Shown piece after piece: positions 8,595-22,676 of a stretch of DNA of 64,000 bases (position 1 is the stretch's first letter; every line of letters starts with the position of its first letter). The DNA is taken from contig NZ_CP072611.1 in assembly GCF_017815515.1 (NCBI RefSeq), forward strand, positions 3,658,001 to 3,722,000, written 5' to 3'. The position numbers and the translations under genes are program-made. This DNA comes from Aureimonas populi (lineage in GTDB: Bacteria; Pseudomonadota; Alphaproteobacteria; Rhizobiales; Rhizobiaceae). Below the pieces are notes generated by a model. The model did not search any database. It worked only from the letters and a program-made list of their open reading frames with translations, and was not told the origin of the DNA.

Positions 8595-10538
8595 ATGATG
8601 CTACGCTTACTGAGCAACACCAAGATCGCGATCAAGATCGCAGCGATGATCGTGATCACCGCCTCGATAAGCGTCATTCTTTCTCTTTATTCCGGCACAA
8701 GAGTGGCGGAAATCGACGCGAACTATAGTCACCTGACCGATGTGCGCTACCCTGCCTTGATGAACGTCGCGCGGGCGAATCGCGCCATGACGCAGGTGGA
8801 ATACTACTCCTACCGCGCCTTCACCGCGCCGATCGGCAGCGACGAGGCCCGGGAGATGCAGCAGGCGCGCACCGACACCATCGCCACCGCACGCCAGATG
8901 CTGAGCGAGGCAGAGCCCGGCCTGCCCGATTCGCTCGTGGCGCTGGAGGAATCCTACGCCCTTCTCGACCAGGTGGACCAGCGCAGCGCACTTGCCTTCG
9001 AGGCCATTTTCGCGGGACAGTCCGAGTTGGCTCTCACGCGCCTCAATGCCATGGACGAGTCGGCCGACGCCTTCAATACGCGCAACATTGCCTTCGTCAC
9101 CGAACTGCGCGAGAGGGCGTTGAACCGCTCCGCCGAGATGAGCGCGAGCGTCGTCGCGATGAACCGGATGATGCTCATCGTCTCGCTGGTTGCTGCGGCG
9201 CTCGGCGTCGTGCTCGCGCTTCTGGTCTCGGGAAAGACGATCACCCAGCCGCTGGCGCGCCTCGAGCGCACGATGGAACAGCTCGCCGGCGGCAATCTGG
9301 ACGCCGCCGTCGAGGGCGGGGACCGGCGCGACGAGGTCGGCTCCATGTCGCGCGCCGTGCAGGTCTTCAAGGACAACGCGGTCAAGGCACGCGAACTGGA
9401 GGAGGAGGCCACCGCGCTCCGCCGGCAGCAGGACGCCGAGCGTGAGCGGCTGGCTCGCATCGACCAGCAGAAGGCGGACGAGCTTCGCGGCTTCGTTTCG
9501 GACATTGAGAGCGGCTTCCAGCGGCTGTCGCAGGGCGACCTGACGGTGCGCATGGAGCGCCCGGTGGCCGCCGAGTACGAGCCCATCCGCGCCCAGTTCA
9601 ACGGCTCCATCGGCCAGCTCGAGGAGACCATCGGCTCGGTCGTCGGCTCCATCTCCTCCATCCGCACCGGCCTTTCGGAGATCAACGTGGCGTCCAACGA
9701 CCTGGCGCAGCGCACCGAGCAGCAGGCGGCGAGCCTGGAGGAGACGGTGGCGGCTCTGGCCGAGGTGACGCGCGGGGTGAACGAGACCGCCGAGGGCGCC
9801 GGCCGCGCCCAGTCCTCGGCCGAGGCCACCAAGGCCAGCGCCGAGAAGGGCGGCGAGATCGTTGGCCGGGCGGTGGAGGCCATGCACGCCATCGAGCAGT
9901 CTTCGGAAAAGATCGGCCGCATCATCGGGGTGATCGACGAGATCGCCTTCCAGACCAACCTTCTGGCGCTGAACGCGGGCGTCGAGGCGGCGCGCGCGGG
10001 CGAGGCGGGCCGGGGCTTTGCGGTGGTGGCGCAGGAGGTGCGCGGGCTCGCCCAGCGCTCGGCCGAGGCCGCCAAGGAGATCAAGGAGCTGATCTCGGCC
10101 TCGCGCACCCAGGTGGGCAGCGGGGTGGAGCTGGTCTCGGCTTCCGGCCGCAGCCTCCAGGAGATCGTGGCGCAGGTGGCCGAGATGAGCTCCACCGTCA
10201 CCGCCATCGCCCGCTCGGCCCGCGAGCAGGCGGTGAGCCTGAAGGAGGTTTCCACCGCCGCCGACCAGATGGACAAGGTCACCCAGCAGAACGCCGCCAT
10301 GGTGGAACAGGCCACCGCCGCAGCCCAGGCGCTGGCCAGCGAGACCGACCAGCTCGCCACCCTCATCGAGCGCTTCAAGACCGCCGCCACCCAGGGCCAT
10401 GCCGAGCAGGCAAGGCGCGCCGGTGCCAGGACGGCGTCCGCCCGCTCCGCCTCCCCTCGTCCGGTGACGCAGATGAAGACGGTGGGCACGGGCGGTGCCG
10501 CCCGCCAGCCGGCGGAGGATAGCTGGGAGGAATTCTGA
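8595..10538 (+). CDS. methyl-accepting chemotaxis protein
   Basis: Transmembrane chemoreceptor, 647 residues. TM1 is at about 11-31, followed by a helical periplasmic sensor of about 150 residues. TM2 is at about 191-212 and a HAMP domain at 213-265. A second HAMP-like unit lies around 300-345. The cytoplasmic signalling coiled coil spans roughly 360-600, with the kinase-control tip [20 protein letters not shown]. The C terminus ends DSWEEF, resembling the tethering pentapeptide that recruits CheR/CheB. The tip has [10 protein letters not shown] where most receptors have NAAIEAARAG. The start is the ATG at 8595, behind CAGGAG. The ligand is unknown; adjacency to pstS does not prove phosphate sensing. 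Confidence 0.92.
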   Translation: MMLRLLSNTKIAIKIAAMIVITASISVILSLYSGTRVAEIDANYSHLTDVRYPALMNVARANRAMTQVEYYSYRAFTAPIGSDEAREMQQARTDTIATARQMLSEAEPGLPDSLVALEESYALLDQVDQRSALAFEAIFAGQSELALTRLNAMDESADAFNTRNIAFVTELRERALNRSAEMSASVVAMNRMMLIVSLVAAALGVVLALLVSGKTITQPLARLERTMEQLAGGNLDAAVEGGDRRDEVGSMSRAVQVFKDNAVKARELEEEATALRRQQDAERERLARIDQQKADELRGFVSDIESGFQRLSQGDLTVRMERPVAAEYEPIRAQFNGSIGQLEETIGSVVGSISSIRTGLSEINVASNDLAQRTEQQAASLEETVAALAEVTRGVNETAEGAGRAQSSAEATKASAEKGGEIVGRAVEAMHAIEQSSEKIGRIIGVIDEIAFQTNLLALNAGVEAARAGEAGRGFAVVAQEVRGLAQRSAEAAKEIKELISASRTQVGSGVELVSASGRSLQEIVAQVAEMSSTVTAIARSAREQAVSLKEVSTAADQMDKVTQQNAAMVEQATAAAQALASETDQLATLIERFKTAATQGHAEQARRAGARTASARSASPRPVTQMKTVGTGGAARQPAEDSWEEF

Positions 10539-10555
10539 GCCTTCCGCCACGAACG

Positions 10556-10585
10556 AAAAAAGCCGGCGTCTCCGCCGGCTTTTTT
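10556..10585. terminator. bidirectional terminator between the chemoreceptor and typA
   Basis: A perfect stem GCCGGCG (10562-10568) / CGCCGGC (10573-10579) has a 4-base loop. It is flanked by six A on the left and six T on the right, so it works for both convergent genes. Confidence 0.93.
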
Positions 10586-10604
10586 ATGCTCTTGTCTTCG
10601 GGGA

Positions 10605-12434
<1,830 letters not shown>

Positions 12435-12486
12435 ATATGGGCACCGGTGGTTGGCCGGCGGGGCTTGAGGCCGGCGAAGAACGATT

Positions 12487-12589
12487 TCGAACACGGAAAA
12501 AGAGCCCTTCGGCACCGAAGGGGCCGTCCACGCATCGTGTTCGATTGGCGCCTCTCTTAACGTATTTTTCGCGTTTGCGAAAGAGGCGC
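12487..12589 (-). promoter_or_regulatory. structured 5' leader of typA, attenuator-like
   Basis: Three inverted repeats are packed into 103 bases directly upstream of typA. TCGAACACG at 12487-12495 pairs with CGTGTTCGA at 12536-12544. Inside this pair sits the terminator-like hairpin 12505-12522. Upstream of it in transcript order, GCGCCTCT at 12548-12555 pairs with AGAGGCGC at 12582-12589; a small TTTCGC/GCGAAA stem lies in that loop. The outer 9-bp stem and the terminator U run are adjacent, which suggests alternative folds. The typA start is 53 bases downstream. The regulatory meaning is inference. Confidence 0.45.
12497..12522 (-). terminator. intrinsic-terminator-like hairpin in the typA leader
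   Basis: On the minus strand CCCTTCGG (12522-12515) and CCGAAGGG (12512-12505) form a GC-rich stem, at once followed by CTCTTTTT. No gene lies upstream in this orientation, because the neighbour at 12674 is divergent. A terminator here would therefore act on typA's own leader. Confidence 0.5.
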
Positions 12590-12673
12590 GCTCACCGGGC
12601 CGCCGAACGAGACGGAACAAAGCCGCAAGCCGCGGATTCCAAAGGGCATGCATGGTCCTTCAGGAGATACGTC

Positions 12674-12892
12674 ATGAGCAGCAGCAAGAGCAGCAGCGAA
12701 TCCCTCCACCGCGATGCCGGCAGCGGCCAGTTCACCACCAAGGCCAAGGTGGCGCGCGATCCGGCCGGCACGACCACGGAGAAGCGTGGCGGCGGGTCGA
12801 CCAACGACACCCATCGCAGCGCAGAGACGGGGCGCTTCGTGGATGAAAAAACGGCGAAGCGCTCGCCCGGCAAGACGATCAAGGATAGCTGA
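12674..12892 (+). CDS. small basic protein with two tandem HR-A--G-F motifs
   Basis: 72 residues, not assigned to a named family here. It is rich in Ser, Lys, Thr and Gly and has no hydrophobic segment, so it is probably cytoplasmic and disordered. Two 25-residue units, residues 12-36 and 46-70, align without gaps. They share His1, Arg2, Ala4, Gly7, Phe9, Arg17, Pro19 and Thr22, as in HRDAGSGQF and HRSAETGRF. Expression is supported by CAGGAGA about 6 bases before the ATG at 12674 and by a hairpin at the stop codon. It is divergent from typA. Similar short GRF-motif proteins are widespread as hypotheticals, from memory; the function is unknown. Confidence 0.7.
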   Translation: MSSSKSSSESLHRDAGSGQFTTKAKVARDPAGTTTEKRGGGSTNDTHRSAETGRFVDEKTAKRSPGKTIKDS

Positions 12893-12912
12893 GGGCGGCA
12901 GGCGCCGCCCTC
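12891..12912. terminator. hairpin at the end of the small tandem-motif gene
   Basis: A 9-bp perfect stem GAGGGCGGC (12891-12899) / GCCGCCCTC (12904-12912) has a 4-base loop and overlaps the stop codon. It lies between convergent genes. It lacks a T run, so it may be a weak or Rho-assisted terminator. Confidence 0.5.
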
Positions 12913-12918
12913 CCCGGC

Positions 12919-14973
12919 TCAGGCGGCAAGGCCCCGCTTCCTCATCAGCGCTTCGGGGCTGGGTATCCGGCCCCGGAACGCCTTGTAGAGTTCGGCCGGA
13001 TCGCGCGAATTGCCGGCCGAGTAGATATGGCGGGCCAGCCTTTCGGCCGTGTCCGGGTGGAAGGGGTCGCCCTGCTCGGTGAAGGCCTCGAACGCATCCG
13101 CGTCCAGCACCTCGGACCACATGTAGGAATAGTAGCCGGCCGAATAGCCGTCGCCCGAGAACACATGCGCGAAATGCGGCGAGCGGTGGCGCATGACGAT
13201 CTCGGCCGGCATGTCGAGCCCGGCGAGGATTTCCGCCTCGCGCGCCATAGGGTCGGCGGGCGCCTCACCCGTCTCATGCAAGGCGAGGTCGACCAGCGCC
13301 GAAGCGGTGAACTCCACCGTGTCGAAGCCCGCATCCAGCCGGCGCGCCGCCTCCAGCCGCTGCGCCAGCGCCTCAGGCATGGGTTCGCCCGTTTCAACGT
13401 GGCGCGCGTGGGTGGAAAGGATTTGCGGCGTCTCCAACCAGTGCTCGAAGAGCTGGGAGGGCAGTTCGACGAAATCTCGGCTGACGGCCGTTCCGGACAG
13501 CGAGGGCCACGTCACGTCGCTCATCAGCCCGTGCAGCGCGTGGCCGAACTCGTGGAAAAGCGTGCGCGCATCGTCGAGCGACAGGAGCGCCGGCTCGCCC
13601 TTGGCCGGCTTTGCGAAATTGCAGACATTGTAGATGATCGGGCGCTCCCCGCCGTCCAGCTTGTGCTGGGAGCGCAACGCGCTCATCCACGCACCGGAGC
13701 GCTTGGACGAGCGGGCGAAATAGTCGCCGATGAACAGTCCGCGCTCGCTGCCGTCGGCGTCCAGCACGCGCCAGACCCGCGTGTCCGGATGCCAGGCGGA
13801 CACGCCGTCGAGCGCCTCGAAACGCAGCCCGAACAGGCGGCTCGCCACGTCGAAGGCGGCGGCGATCATGCGCTCCAGCGAGAAATACGCCTTCACCTCG
13901 CCCTCGTCGATGTCGAACTCGGCGCGCCGGCGCTTCTCGGTGAGATAGCGCCAGTCATGCGGGGCGATGGCCTCGTTCCCGCCCTCCTGCGCCGCGATGG
14001 CGGAGAGTGCCAGCGCATCGGCGCCAGCCCGCTCGCGCGCCTTCTCCCAGACCTGCGTCAGGAGACCACGCACCGCCTCGGGCGTCTTGGCCATGGTGTC
14101 GTCGAGCTTGTAGGCCGCGAAGGAGGCAAAGCCCAGAAGCTTCGCCTTCTCGGCCCGCAGCGCCAGCGTTTCGGCGATGATGGCGCGGTTGTCGCTCGCC
14201 CCGCCATTCTCGCCCCTCATGGTCCAGGCCCGGAAAGCCGCCTCGCGAAGGTGCCGGCGCGGCGAATAGGTCAGGAACGGCACGACGATGGAGCGCGACA
14301 GCGTCACGACATGGCCCTTGAGCCCCCGCTCCTGCGCGGCCGACGCCATGGACGAGACGAGGAAGGCGGGAAGCCCCTCCAGATCCTCCGGCGCGACGGG
14401 CAGGACGAAGCTCTTCTCGTCGGCCAGCACGTTCTGCGAGAAGGCGGTGCCCAGCTCCGAGAGGCGGGCGTTGATCTCCGTCAGCCGCTCGCGGTCCGCC
14501 CCTTCCAGCCGCGCGCCGCGCCGCACGAAGCCGGCATGGGTGCGCTCCAGAAGCCGCATTTCCTCCGCCCCCAGCCCGAGCGCGCCGCGCTTGTGGAAGA
14601 GAGCATCGATGCGCGCGAACAGGCCCGCGTCGAGCGAGATCTTCGAGCCGTGGCGCGAGAGCTTCGGCGAGACCTCGCGCTCCACCGCCTGGAGGGCCTC
14701 GTCCGTCTGCGCCCCGGCCAGCGCGTAGAAGACCCCGGCCACCCGCGTCAGCGCCTCGCCGGCCCGCTCCAGCGCGCCGATCGTGTTCTGAAAGCTGGGC
14801 TCCTCGGCGGATGCGGAGATTGCGGCGATTTCGCGCAGGTGGTCCTCCATCGCGGCTTCGAAGGCGGGCGGGAAGTCCTTCGCTTCCAACGTGGAGAAGG
14901 CGGGCAGGCCGGCAGGCCCATCGAAGGCGAAGGCCGCGAAAGGGAGGGCGCCGGGGTTCGCGTCGGTCGTCAT
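12919..14973 (-). CDS. M3 family metallopeptidase (oligopeptidase A / Dcp type)
   Basis: Zinc endopeptidase or dipeptidyl carboxypeptidase that degrades short peptides, 684 residues, full length for the family. The zinc motif is HEFGHALH, with His474, Glu475 and His478. The third ligand region follows in the helical C-terminal part, near the conserved FSGDGYSAGYYSYMWSE segment. No signal peptide is present, so it is cytoplasmic and probably clears peptides released by proteases. The ATG at 14973 is used. It converges with the small gene at 12674. Confidence 0.92.
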   Translation of the reverse strand: MTTDANPGALPFAAFAFDGPAGLPAFSTLEAKDFPPAFEAAMEDHLREIAAISASAEEPSFQNTIGALERAGEALTRVAGVFYALAGAQTDEALQAVEREVSPKLSRHGSKISLDAGLFARIDALFHKRGALGLGAEEMRLLERTHAGFVRRGARLEGADRERLTEINARLSELGTAFSQNVLADEKSFVLPVAPEDLEGLPAFLVSSMASAAQERGLKGHVVTLSRSIVVPFLTYSPRRHLREAAFRAWTMRGENGGASDNRAIIAETLALRAEKAKLLGFASFAAYKLDDTMAKTPEAVRGLLTQVWEKARERAGADALALSAIAAQEGGNEAIAPHDWRYLTEKRRRAEFDIDEGEVKAYFSLERMIAAAFDVASRLFGLRFEALDGVSAWHPDTRVWRVLDADGSERGLFIGDYFARSSKRSGAWMSALRSQHKLDGGERPIIYNVCNFAKPAKGEPALLSLDDARTLFHEFGHALHGLMSDVTWPSLSGTAVSRDFVELPSQLFEHWLETPQILSTHARHVETGEPMPEALAQRLEAARRLDAGFDTVEFTASALVDLALHETGEAPADPMAREAEILAGLDMPAEIVMRHRSPHFAHVFSGDGYSAGYYSYMWSEVLDADAFEAFTEQGDPFHPDTAERLARHIYSAGNSRDPAELYKAFRGRIPSPEALMRKRGLAA

Positions 14974-15126
14974 GGAAGGCTCTCCGGTTTACAGTCCGCG
15001 GGCTCGGACGTTAGATAGGCAAGGGTCCGGACGCATTTGAAGCGCCGGCGCTTCGGAAACAAGGGGCAGTGCCCGCCGGTCGCTGCCCATCCTTCCGGGC
15101 ATGGGACCGGAAGCCAAGGAAGATAC

Positions 15127-15651
15127 GTGCCGGGCCTCGTTCGCAAGGATAGTCTGGGCTTTCTCTTGACGGACACGGCGCGCCTGTTTCGCCAGGTCTT
15201 CGAGAAGACCGCAACCGAGAACGGCCTCGGCCTGACGCCGGGGGAGATCCGCGCCCTCGCCCACGCCATGCGCTTTTCCGGCTCGCGGCAGGCGGTGCTG
15301 GCCGAGCGGCTGGGCGTGGAGCCCATGACGCTCTCGGCCTATCTCGACCGGCTGGAAGCGCGCGGCCTCGTGCGGCGTACGGTCGACCCCGCCGACCGGC
15401 GCGCCAAGCTGGTGGAGCCGACGGAAGCGGCCGAAGCGGTGATCCGCCAGCTCGAGCCCTTGTTCGAGAAGATGAAGGCGCAGGCCACCGCCGGCCTCTC
15501 GCCCGAGGCTGTCGAAGCCCTCATGGACGCGCTGGGAGCCATGCGCGACAACCTGACCAGCGACTGCGCGCCCCCCGACGGACGAACGGCCCGCGAGGCG
15601 CCGGCCGAGGCCGGAACCGCGTCGCGCGGCAAGACGGCCTCGCGGCGCTGA
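15127..15651 (+). CDS. MarR family transcriptional regulator
   Basis: Winged-helix repressor, about 174 residues. The DNA-binding region reads QAVLAERLGVEPMTLSAYLDRLEARGLV, followed by the wing RRTVDPADRRAKLVEPT, whose Asp-Arg-Arg signature is typical of MarR. The GTG at 15127 lies 4 bases after AAGGAAG. Upstream in-frame codons are low-complexity and unlike the family. The C-terminal 30 residues are Ala/Arg rich and probably disordered. It stands 121 bases upstream of a Bcr/CflA-type exporter on the same strand, so it most likely controls that pump and itself. Confidence 0.88.
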   Translation: MPGLVRKDSLGFLLTDTARLFRQVFEKTATENGLGLTPGEIRALAHAMRFSGSRQAVLAERLGVEPMTLSAYLDRLEARGLVRRTVDPADRRAKLVEPTEAAEAVIRQLEPLFEKMKAQATAGLSPEAVEALMDALGAMRDNLTSDCAPPDGRTAREAPAEAGTASRGKTASRR

Positions 15652-15772
15652 CGCCGCACTCTGGACACTTCCTAAGGATGCCTTATCTTCCCCGGGCCGC
15701 CGCCGCACCCCTGCACGCGGGCGGCCCGCGGCCCCGCCGCGGCTCCCTATGTAATCCTGCCGGACGGTATTC

Positions 15773-17020
15773 ATGCCCAGATCGATGTCGGAGCATCGCA
15801 CGAGCCTGATCGGAGCGATGCTCGTGGCGATCGGCCCCGTGTCGATGGCCCTCTACACGCCGGCCCTGCCGACGCTGGTGGAGGCGTTCGACACCACGGA
15901 CGGCATGGTCAAGCTCACCGTCTCGCTCTACTTCGCGGGTTTCGCGCTCACGCAGCTCGTCTGCGGGCCCCTGTCGGACGCGTTCGGCCGGCGGCCCGTC
16001 ACCGTCGCATTCCTGCTTCTCTACCTCGCCGGCTCGCTGATGGCGGTGCTGGCGCCCGGCATAGAATGGCTGCTGGCCGCCCGGATGGTGCAGGGAGTCG
16101 GCGCGTCGGTGGGCGTGGCCACCGCCCGCGCGATCGTGCGCGACCAGTATTCGGGCGAAACCTCTTCGCGCATCATGAACACCATGGGCATCATCCTGGC
16201 GGTGGCGCCCGCCCTTGCGCCGTCCATCGGCGGGCTGACGCTGGCCGTGGCCAACTGGCACGCGCTCTTCGTGGTCATGCTGTTCTTCGGCCTTGCGGTC
16301 ATCGGCCTCGTGCTGGGGCAGATGCGCGAGACCACGGTGCCCGACCGGGGATTGATCCGCGTCCCGGCGCTGATCCGCTCCTATCGAAGGCTGTTCACCA
16401 ACCTGCATTTCCTCACCACCGTCCTCACCGTCGCCGGTACGGTGGGGGCTGTCTACACGCTGGCGACCGTCCTGCCCTTCGTGCTGATCGACGAGGCGGG
16501 GCTGACGCCGGCGCAGTTCGGACTCGGGATGCTGGGACAGACGGGCATGTTCCTCCTCGGCTCGCTCACGGTGCGCGGGCTGATGCGGCGGCGCATCTCG
16601 GCCTATCGCCTCGTGCCCGCGGGCCTTTTCTTCGTCGGCGCGGGCAGCCTGGCCCTCATCGCCTCCACGGCCCTGCTGCCGCTCTCCTATCTCTCCGTGA
16701 TGGCGCCGGTCGGCCTCTACGCGTTCGGCATCGCCTTCGTGATGCCCGCGATGACCACGGCTTCGCTGGCGCCCTTCCCCGACATCGCCGGCGCGGCATC
16801 CGCCGCCATGGGCTTCGTACAGATGGGCGGCGGTCTCCTCGGGGGCCTGTTGTGCGCGGCCATCGGGCAGCCGGTGCTGGCCACACAGATCGTCATCCCC
16901 GCCATGGGGGCCACGGCCATCGCCGCCTATCTGCTCTACCGCTCCCGCCCGCACCTGGCCGAGCCGGAGCCGCGCCCGCAGCTACCTGCCCCGCAACTCG
17001 TGGACACCGAGCGGCGCTAG
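15773..17020 (+). CDS. multidrug efflux MFS transporter, Bcr/CflA family
   Basis: Inner-membrane drug/proton antiporter, 415 residues, with twelve predicted hydrophobic helices. The early motif [14 protein letters not shown] and the loop motif [12 protein letters not shown] (motif A) are characteristic of Bcr/CflA exporters. [19 protein letters not shown] matches the motif B/C region. The ATG at 15773 is used. The gene follows a marR gene, the usual arrangement for inducible efflux. Substrates are not predictable. The gene is convergent with the flavin-dependent oxidoreductase. Confidence 0.88.
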   Translation: MPRSMSEHRTSLIGAMLVAIGPVSMALYTPALPTLVEAFDTTDGMVKLTVSLYFAGFALTQLVCGPLSDAFGRRPVTVAFLLLYLAGSLMAVLAPGIEWLLAARMVQGVGASVGVATARAIVRDQYSGETSSRIMNTMGIILAVAPALAPSIGGLTLAVANWHALFVVMLFFGLAVIGLVLGQMRETTVPDRGLIRVPALIRSYRRLFTNLHFLTTVLTVAGTVGAVYTLATVLPFVLIDEAGLTPAQFGLGMLGQTGMFLLGSLTVRGLMRRRISAYRLVPAGLFFVGAGSLALIASTALLPLSYLSVMAPVGLYAFGIAFVMPAMTTASLAPFPDIAGAASAAMGFVQMGGGLLGGLLCAAIGQPVLATQIVIPAMGATAIAAYLLYRSRPHLAEPEPRPQLPAPQLVDTERR

Positions 17021-17032
17021 CGGGCGCAGAGG

Positions 17033-18040
17033 CTATTCGGCCGCATGGGCCTTGCCCAGCGAGGCCATGACCTCGGCCGCGATCCGGAAGGAGGCCAGCC
17101 GGGCCGCGTGGTCGTGAATCTGGCCGGTCAGGATCACCTCGTCGGGCCGGTGCGCGTCGATCAGCTCGGCAAGCTCGCGGCGCACCGTCTGCGGCGAGCC
17201 CACGGCCGAGATGCGCAGGGCCTCGTCCACGCCCGCCCGCACATGCGGCTCGATCACCGCGTCGATGTCGTCCACCGGGCGCGGCAGCGGTCCCGGCTGC
17301 CCGGTGCGCAGGCGCGCGAAGGCCTGCTGCATCGAGCTTTGCAGCCGCCGCGCCTCCTCGTCCGTCTCCGCGGCGAAGACGTTGATCGCCAGCATGAAAT
17401 GCGGCTTGCGCCAGCGCTCGGAGGGGCGGAAAGTCTCGCGGTAGATCTGCGCCGCCTGCTCGAGCGCGGCGGGCGCGAAGTGCGACGCGAAGGCATAGGG
17501 CAGGCCGAGATGGGCGGCCAGTTGCGCGCCGTAGAGGCTGGAGCCGAGGATCCAGACCGGCACGCGCGTGCCCGCGCCCGGCACCGCACGGATGCGCTGG
17601 TTGGGCTCGGGCTCCTCCAGATAGACCATCAGCTCCATCACGTCCTGCGGGAAGTTGTCGGAGTTCTCCAGGCTGCGGCGCAGCGCGCGCGCGGTCATCA
17701 TGTCCGTGCCCGGCGCGCGCCCCACGCCCAGATCGATGCGGCCGGGATAAAGCGTCTCCAGCGTGCCGAACTGCTCGGCGATCACCAGCGGCGCGTGGTT
17801 GGGCAGCATGATGCCTCCCGCCCCCACGCGGATCGTCTTCGTGCCGCCCGCCACATGGCCGATGGCCACCGCCGTCGCCGCGCTGGCGATTCCCGTCATG
17901 TTGTGGTGCTCGGCCAGCCAGAAGCGATGATAGCCCAGCGCCTCCGCATGGCGGGCGAGATCAAGCGTGTTGGCGAGCGCGTCCGCCACGGTCGCGCCCT
18001 CGGGAACGGGCGAAAGGTCGAGCACGGAATAGGGAATCAT
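17033..18040 (-). CDS. LLM class (luciferase-like) flavin-dependent oxidoreductase
   Basis: FMN-dependent monooxygenase-fold protein, 335 residues, of the YhbW/MsnO8 group. Family markers are [10 protein letters not shown] near residue 40, [25 protein letters not shown] split over residues 91-115, and [14 protein letters not shown] after it. The C-terminal segment on mass-spread helices ends with LGKAHAAE. The physiological substrate is unknown for this group. The ATG at 18040 is used. It is divergent from rplU; the intergenic region carries a repeated CCTGAAGATG element. Confidence 0.87.
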   Translation of the reverse strand: MIPYSVLDLSPVPEGATVADALANTLDLARHAEALGYHRFWLAEHHNMTGIASAATAVAIGHVAGGTKTIRVGAGGIMLPNHAPLVIAEQFGTLETLYPGRIDLGVGRAPGTDMMTARALRRSLENSDNFPQDVMELMVYLEEPEPNQRIRAVPGAGTRVPVWILGSSLYGAQLAAHLGLPYAFASHFAPAALEQAAQIYRETFRPSERWRKPHFMLAINVFAAETDEEARRLQSSMQQAFARLRTGQPGPLPRPVDDIDAVIEPHVRAGVDEALRISAVGSPQTVRRELAELIDAHRPDEVILTGQIHDHAARLASFRIAAEVMASLGKAHAAE

Positions 18041-18258
18041 GAAAGGCCACCTGAAGATGTTTCGTTCAAGATGGTCAGGCGCGGCCTCGATTTAAACGCC
18101 TGAAGATGGAGACGCTGCGTCACGGCGCGCCGCGCGCCTTGCCTTTGGCCGCCCGCTCGGCTATGCAGCGCGCGGGCTCAAGGCCCGTTTCAAGAACCAG
18201 AAGAAGGCCGCCCGGAGCGCATGGCTTCGAGAGCCGGCATCGAATGAAGGCCAGACAG

Positions 18259-18762
18259 ATGTTCGCAGTCATCAAGACCGGTGGCAAGCAGTACCGCGTT
18301 GCCGCAAACGACGAATTCACCATCGAGCGCGTGGCCGGCGAGGCCGGCGACGAGATTTCCTTCGCCGAAGTGCTGATGGTCGGCACCTCGATCGGCGCGC
18401 CTTTCGTCTCGGGCGCTTCCGTCGTGGCCGAGATCGTGGAGCAGGTTCGCGGCCCCAAGGTCATCTCCTTCAAGAAGCGCCGCCGCCAGAACTCCAAGCG
18501 CACGCGCGGTCATCGCCAGGACCTGACGCTGGTGCGCATCTCGGAAATCCTGACCGAGGGCGCGAGCCCCTCGAAGAAGGAGAAGAAGGCCGCCCCGGCG
18601 AGCGCCGAGGCCCCGGCCGTGAGCGAGGACGCCGAGGCGGCGCCGAAGGCCGAGAAGCCCAAGCGCGCCACCAGGAAGGCCGAGACCGGCGAGGCCAAGG
18701 ACGAGGCTCCCAAGAAGCCCCGCGCCTCGAAGAAGAAGGCCGAGGGCGCCGACGAGGCCTGA
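18259..18762 (+). CDS. rplU: 50S ribosomal protein L21
   Basis: Large-subunit protein with the standard core [14 protein letters not shown] to VRISEILTE in residues 1-105. A C-terminal extension of about 60 residues, rich in Lys, Ala and Glu, follows, giving 167 residues against about 103 in E. coli. The ATG at 18259 gives the canonical start. An in-frame ATG at 18244 would add MKARQ. It opens the rplU-rpmA operon. Confidence 0.95.
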   Translation: MFAVIKTGGKQYRVAANDEFTIERVAGEAGDEISFAEVLMVGTSIGAPFVSGASVVAEIVEQVRGPKVISFKKRRRQNSKRTRGHRQDLTLVRISEILTEGASPSKKEKKAAPASAEAPAVSEDAEAAPKAEKPKRATRKAETGEAKDEAPKKPRASKKKAEGADEA

Positions 18763-18873
18763 GGCTGGAAAACGGGTGGCGGAGCGCGCCGCCCGATGCC
18801 AGATTGAAGACAACGAGGCAGCACCGCGAGGCATTCGCCCGGTGTCTGCAAGGCAAGATCAGGAGACTGAACG

Positions 18874-19143
18874 ATGGCACACAAGAAAGCAGGCGGCTCT
18901 TCCCGCAACGGTCGCGACTCGGAGTCCAAGCGCCTCGGCGTGAAGAAGTTCGGCGGCGAGAACGTGATCGCCGGCAATATTCTCATTCGCCAGCGCGGCA
19001 CGCGCTGGCATCCGGGCGCGGGCGTGGGCATTGGCCGCGACCATACGCTTTTCGCCAAGACCGATGGTGTCGTCACGTTCCAGCACAAGTCGCAGGGGCG
19101 AACCTACGTTGCCGTGATGCCGAAAGCCGAAGCCGCCGAGTGA
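18874..19143 (+). CDS. rpmA: 50S ribosomal protein L27
   Basis: 89 residues, full length. The N terminus [18 protein letters not shown] reaches the peptidyl transferase centre in ribosomes. [20 protein letters not shown] is the conserved core. It lies 111 bases after rplU, the usual partner, and is followed by a strong terminator. Confidence 0.97.
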   Translation: MAHKKAGGSSRNGRDSESKRLGVKKFGGENVIAGNILIRQRGTRWHPGAGVGIGRDHTLFAKTDGVVTFQHKSQGRTYVAVMPKAEAAE

Positions 19144-19225
19144 ACCGGTTGCACTTCGAGCGCCGGTGTCCCACCGACCCGGCGCTTACCTGAAAGGCCT
19201 CCACCGGCCTCCAGGCGAGCGGATC

Positions 19226-19254
19226 AAGGGGAGATGGGCCACCATCTCCCCTTT
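19226..19254 (+). terminator. terminator after rpmA
   Basis: A perfect 12-bp stem AAGGGGAGATGG (19226-19237) / CCATCTCCCCTT (19242-19253) has a 4-base loop and a short T run. It separates the ribosomal pair from the acetyltransferase gene 24 bases downstream. Confidence 0.85.
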
Positions 19255-19277
19255 GCCGTTTCTGGAAGGACGGGCCT

Positions 19278-19840
19278 ATGAGAGGCGAAGAGACCCTCGA
19301 CGAAGACGATGAATGTCTGCGGACGCGCAGGCTGTTCCTGCGGCCGGCGCGGGCCTCCGACGAAGCGGCGATCGCGCATCTGGCCAACGATCGCCACATA
19401 GCGGAGATGACGGCGCGCATCCCCCACCCCTACGGGCTGGAGGACGCCCGGCGCTTCCTGGCCGACCATGGCGAGGAGCACGTCTTCGCCATCGAGCGGC
19501 GCGGGGCGCCGGGACTGATCGGGCTGGCCGGCCTGACGCCCAACCAGATACCCGGCACGTTCGAGCTGGGCTACTGGCTCGGGCGCCCCTTCTGGGGTGA
19601 GGGCTTCGCCACGGAAGCGGCGCAGGGGCTCATCGACCATGCCTTTACGGGCCTTGGGGCCGAATGCGTGGAGGTGCGTTGCCGGGTCGTCAACGGGGGC
19701 TCGCGGCGGGTCATCCAGAAATGCGGGTTCCAGTATTTCGGAACCAGCATGGACATCTCGCTCGCGGCCGGCCGGGTGGCCTCGGAGACCTACCGGATGG
19801 ATCGCCGCTGCTGGCAGTCGTTGAAGAGCTGGGGCGGGCG

Positions 19841-19844
<4 letters not shown>
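19278..19844 (+). CDS. GNAT family N-acetyltransferase (RimJ/RimL-like)
   Basis: Acetyl-CoA dependent transferase, 188 residues. The RimJ/RimL-type pattern is visible: LRTRRLFLRPARASDEAAIA, then FELGYWLGRPFWGEGFATEA, which includes the acetyl-CoA loop, then CRVVNGGSRRVIQKCGF. Family members acetylate N termini or small amines; the substrate is unknown. A GNAT gene at this place, between rpmA and obgE, is common in Hyphomicrobiales. Its stop overlaps the GTG of the next gene. Confidence 0.85.

Positions 19845-22668
<2,824 letters not shown>

Positions 22669-22676
<8 letters not shown>

Noticed and set aside
8607..10550. A 647-codon antisense ORF mirroring the chemoreceptor
   Set aside because: Same length and phase as the receptor gene on the other strand; composition is that of a shadow frame.
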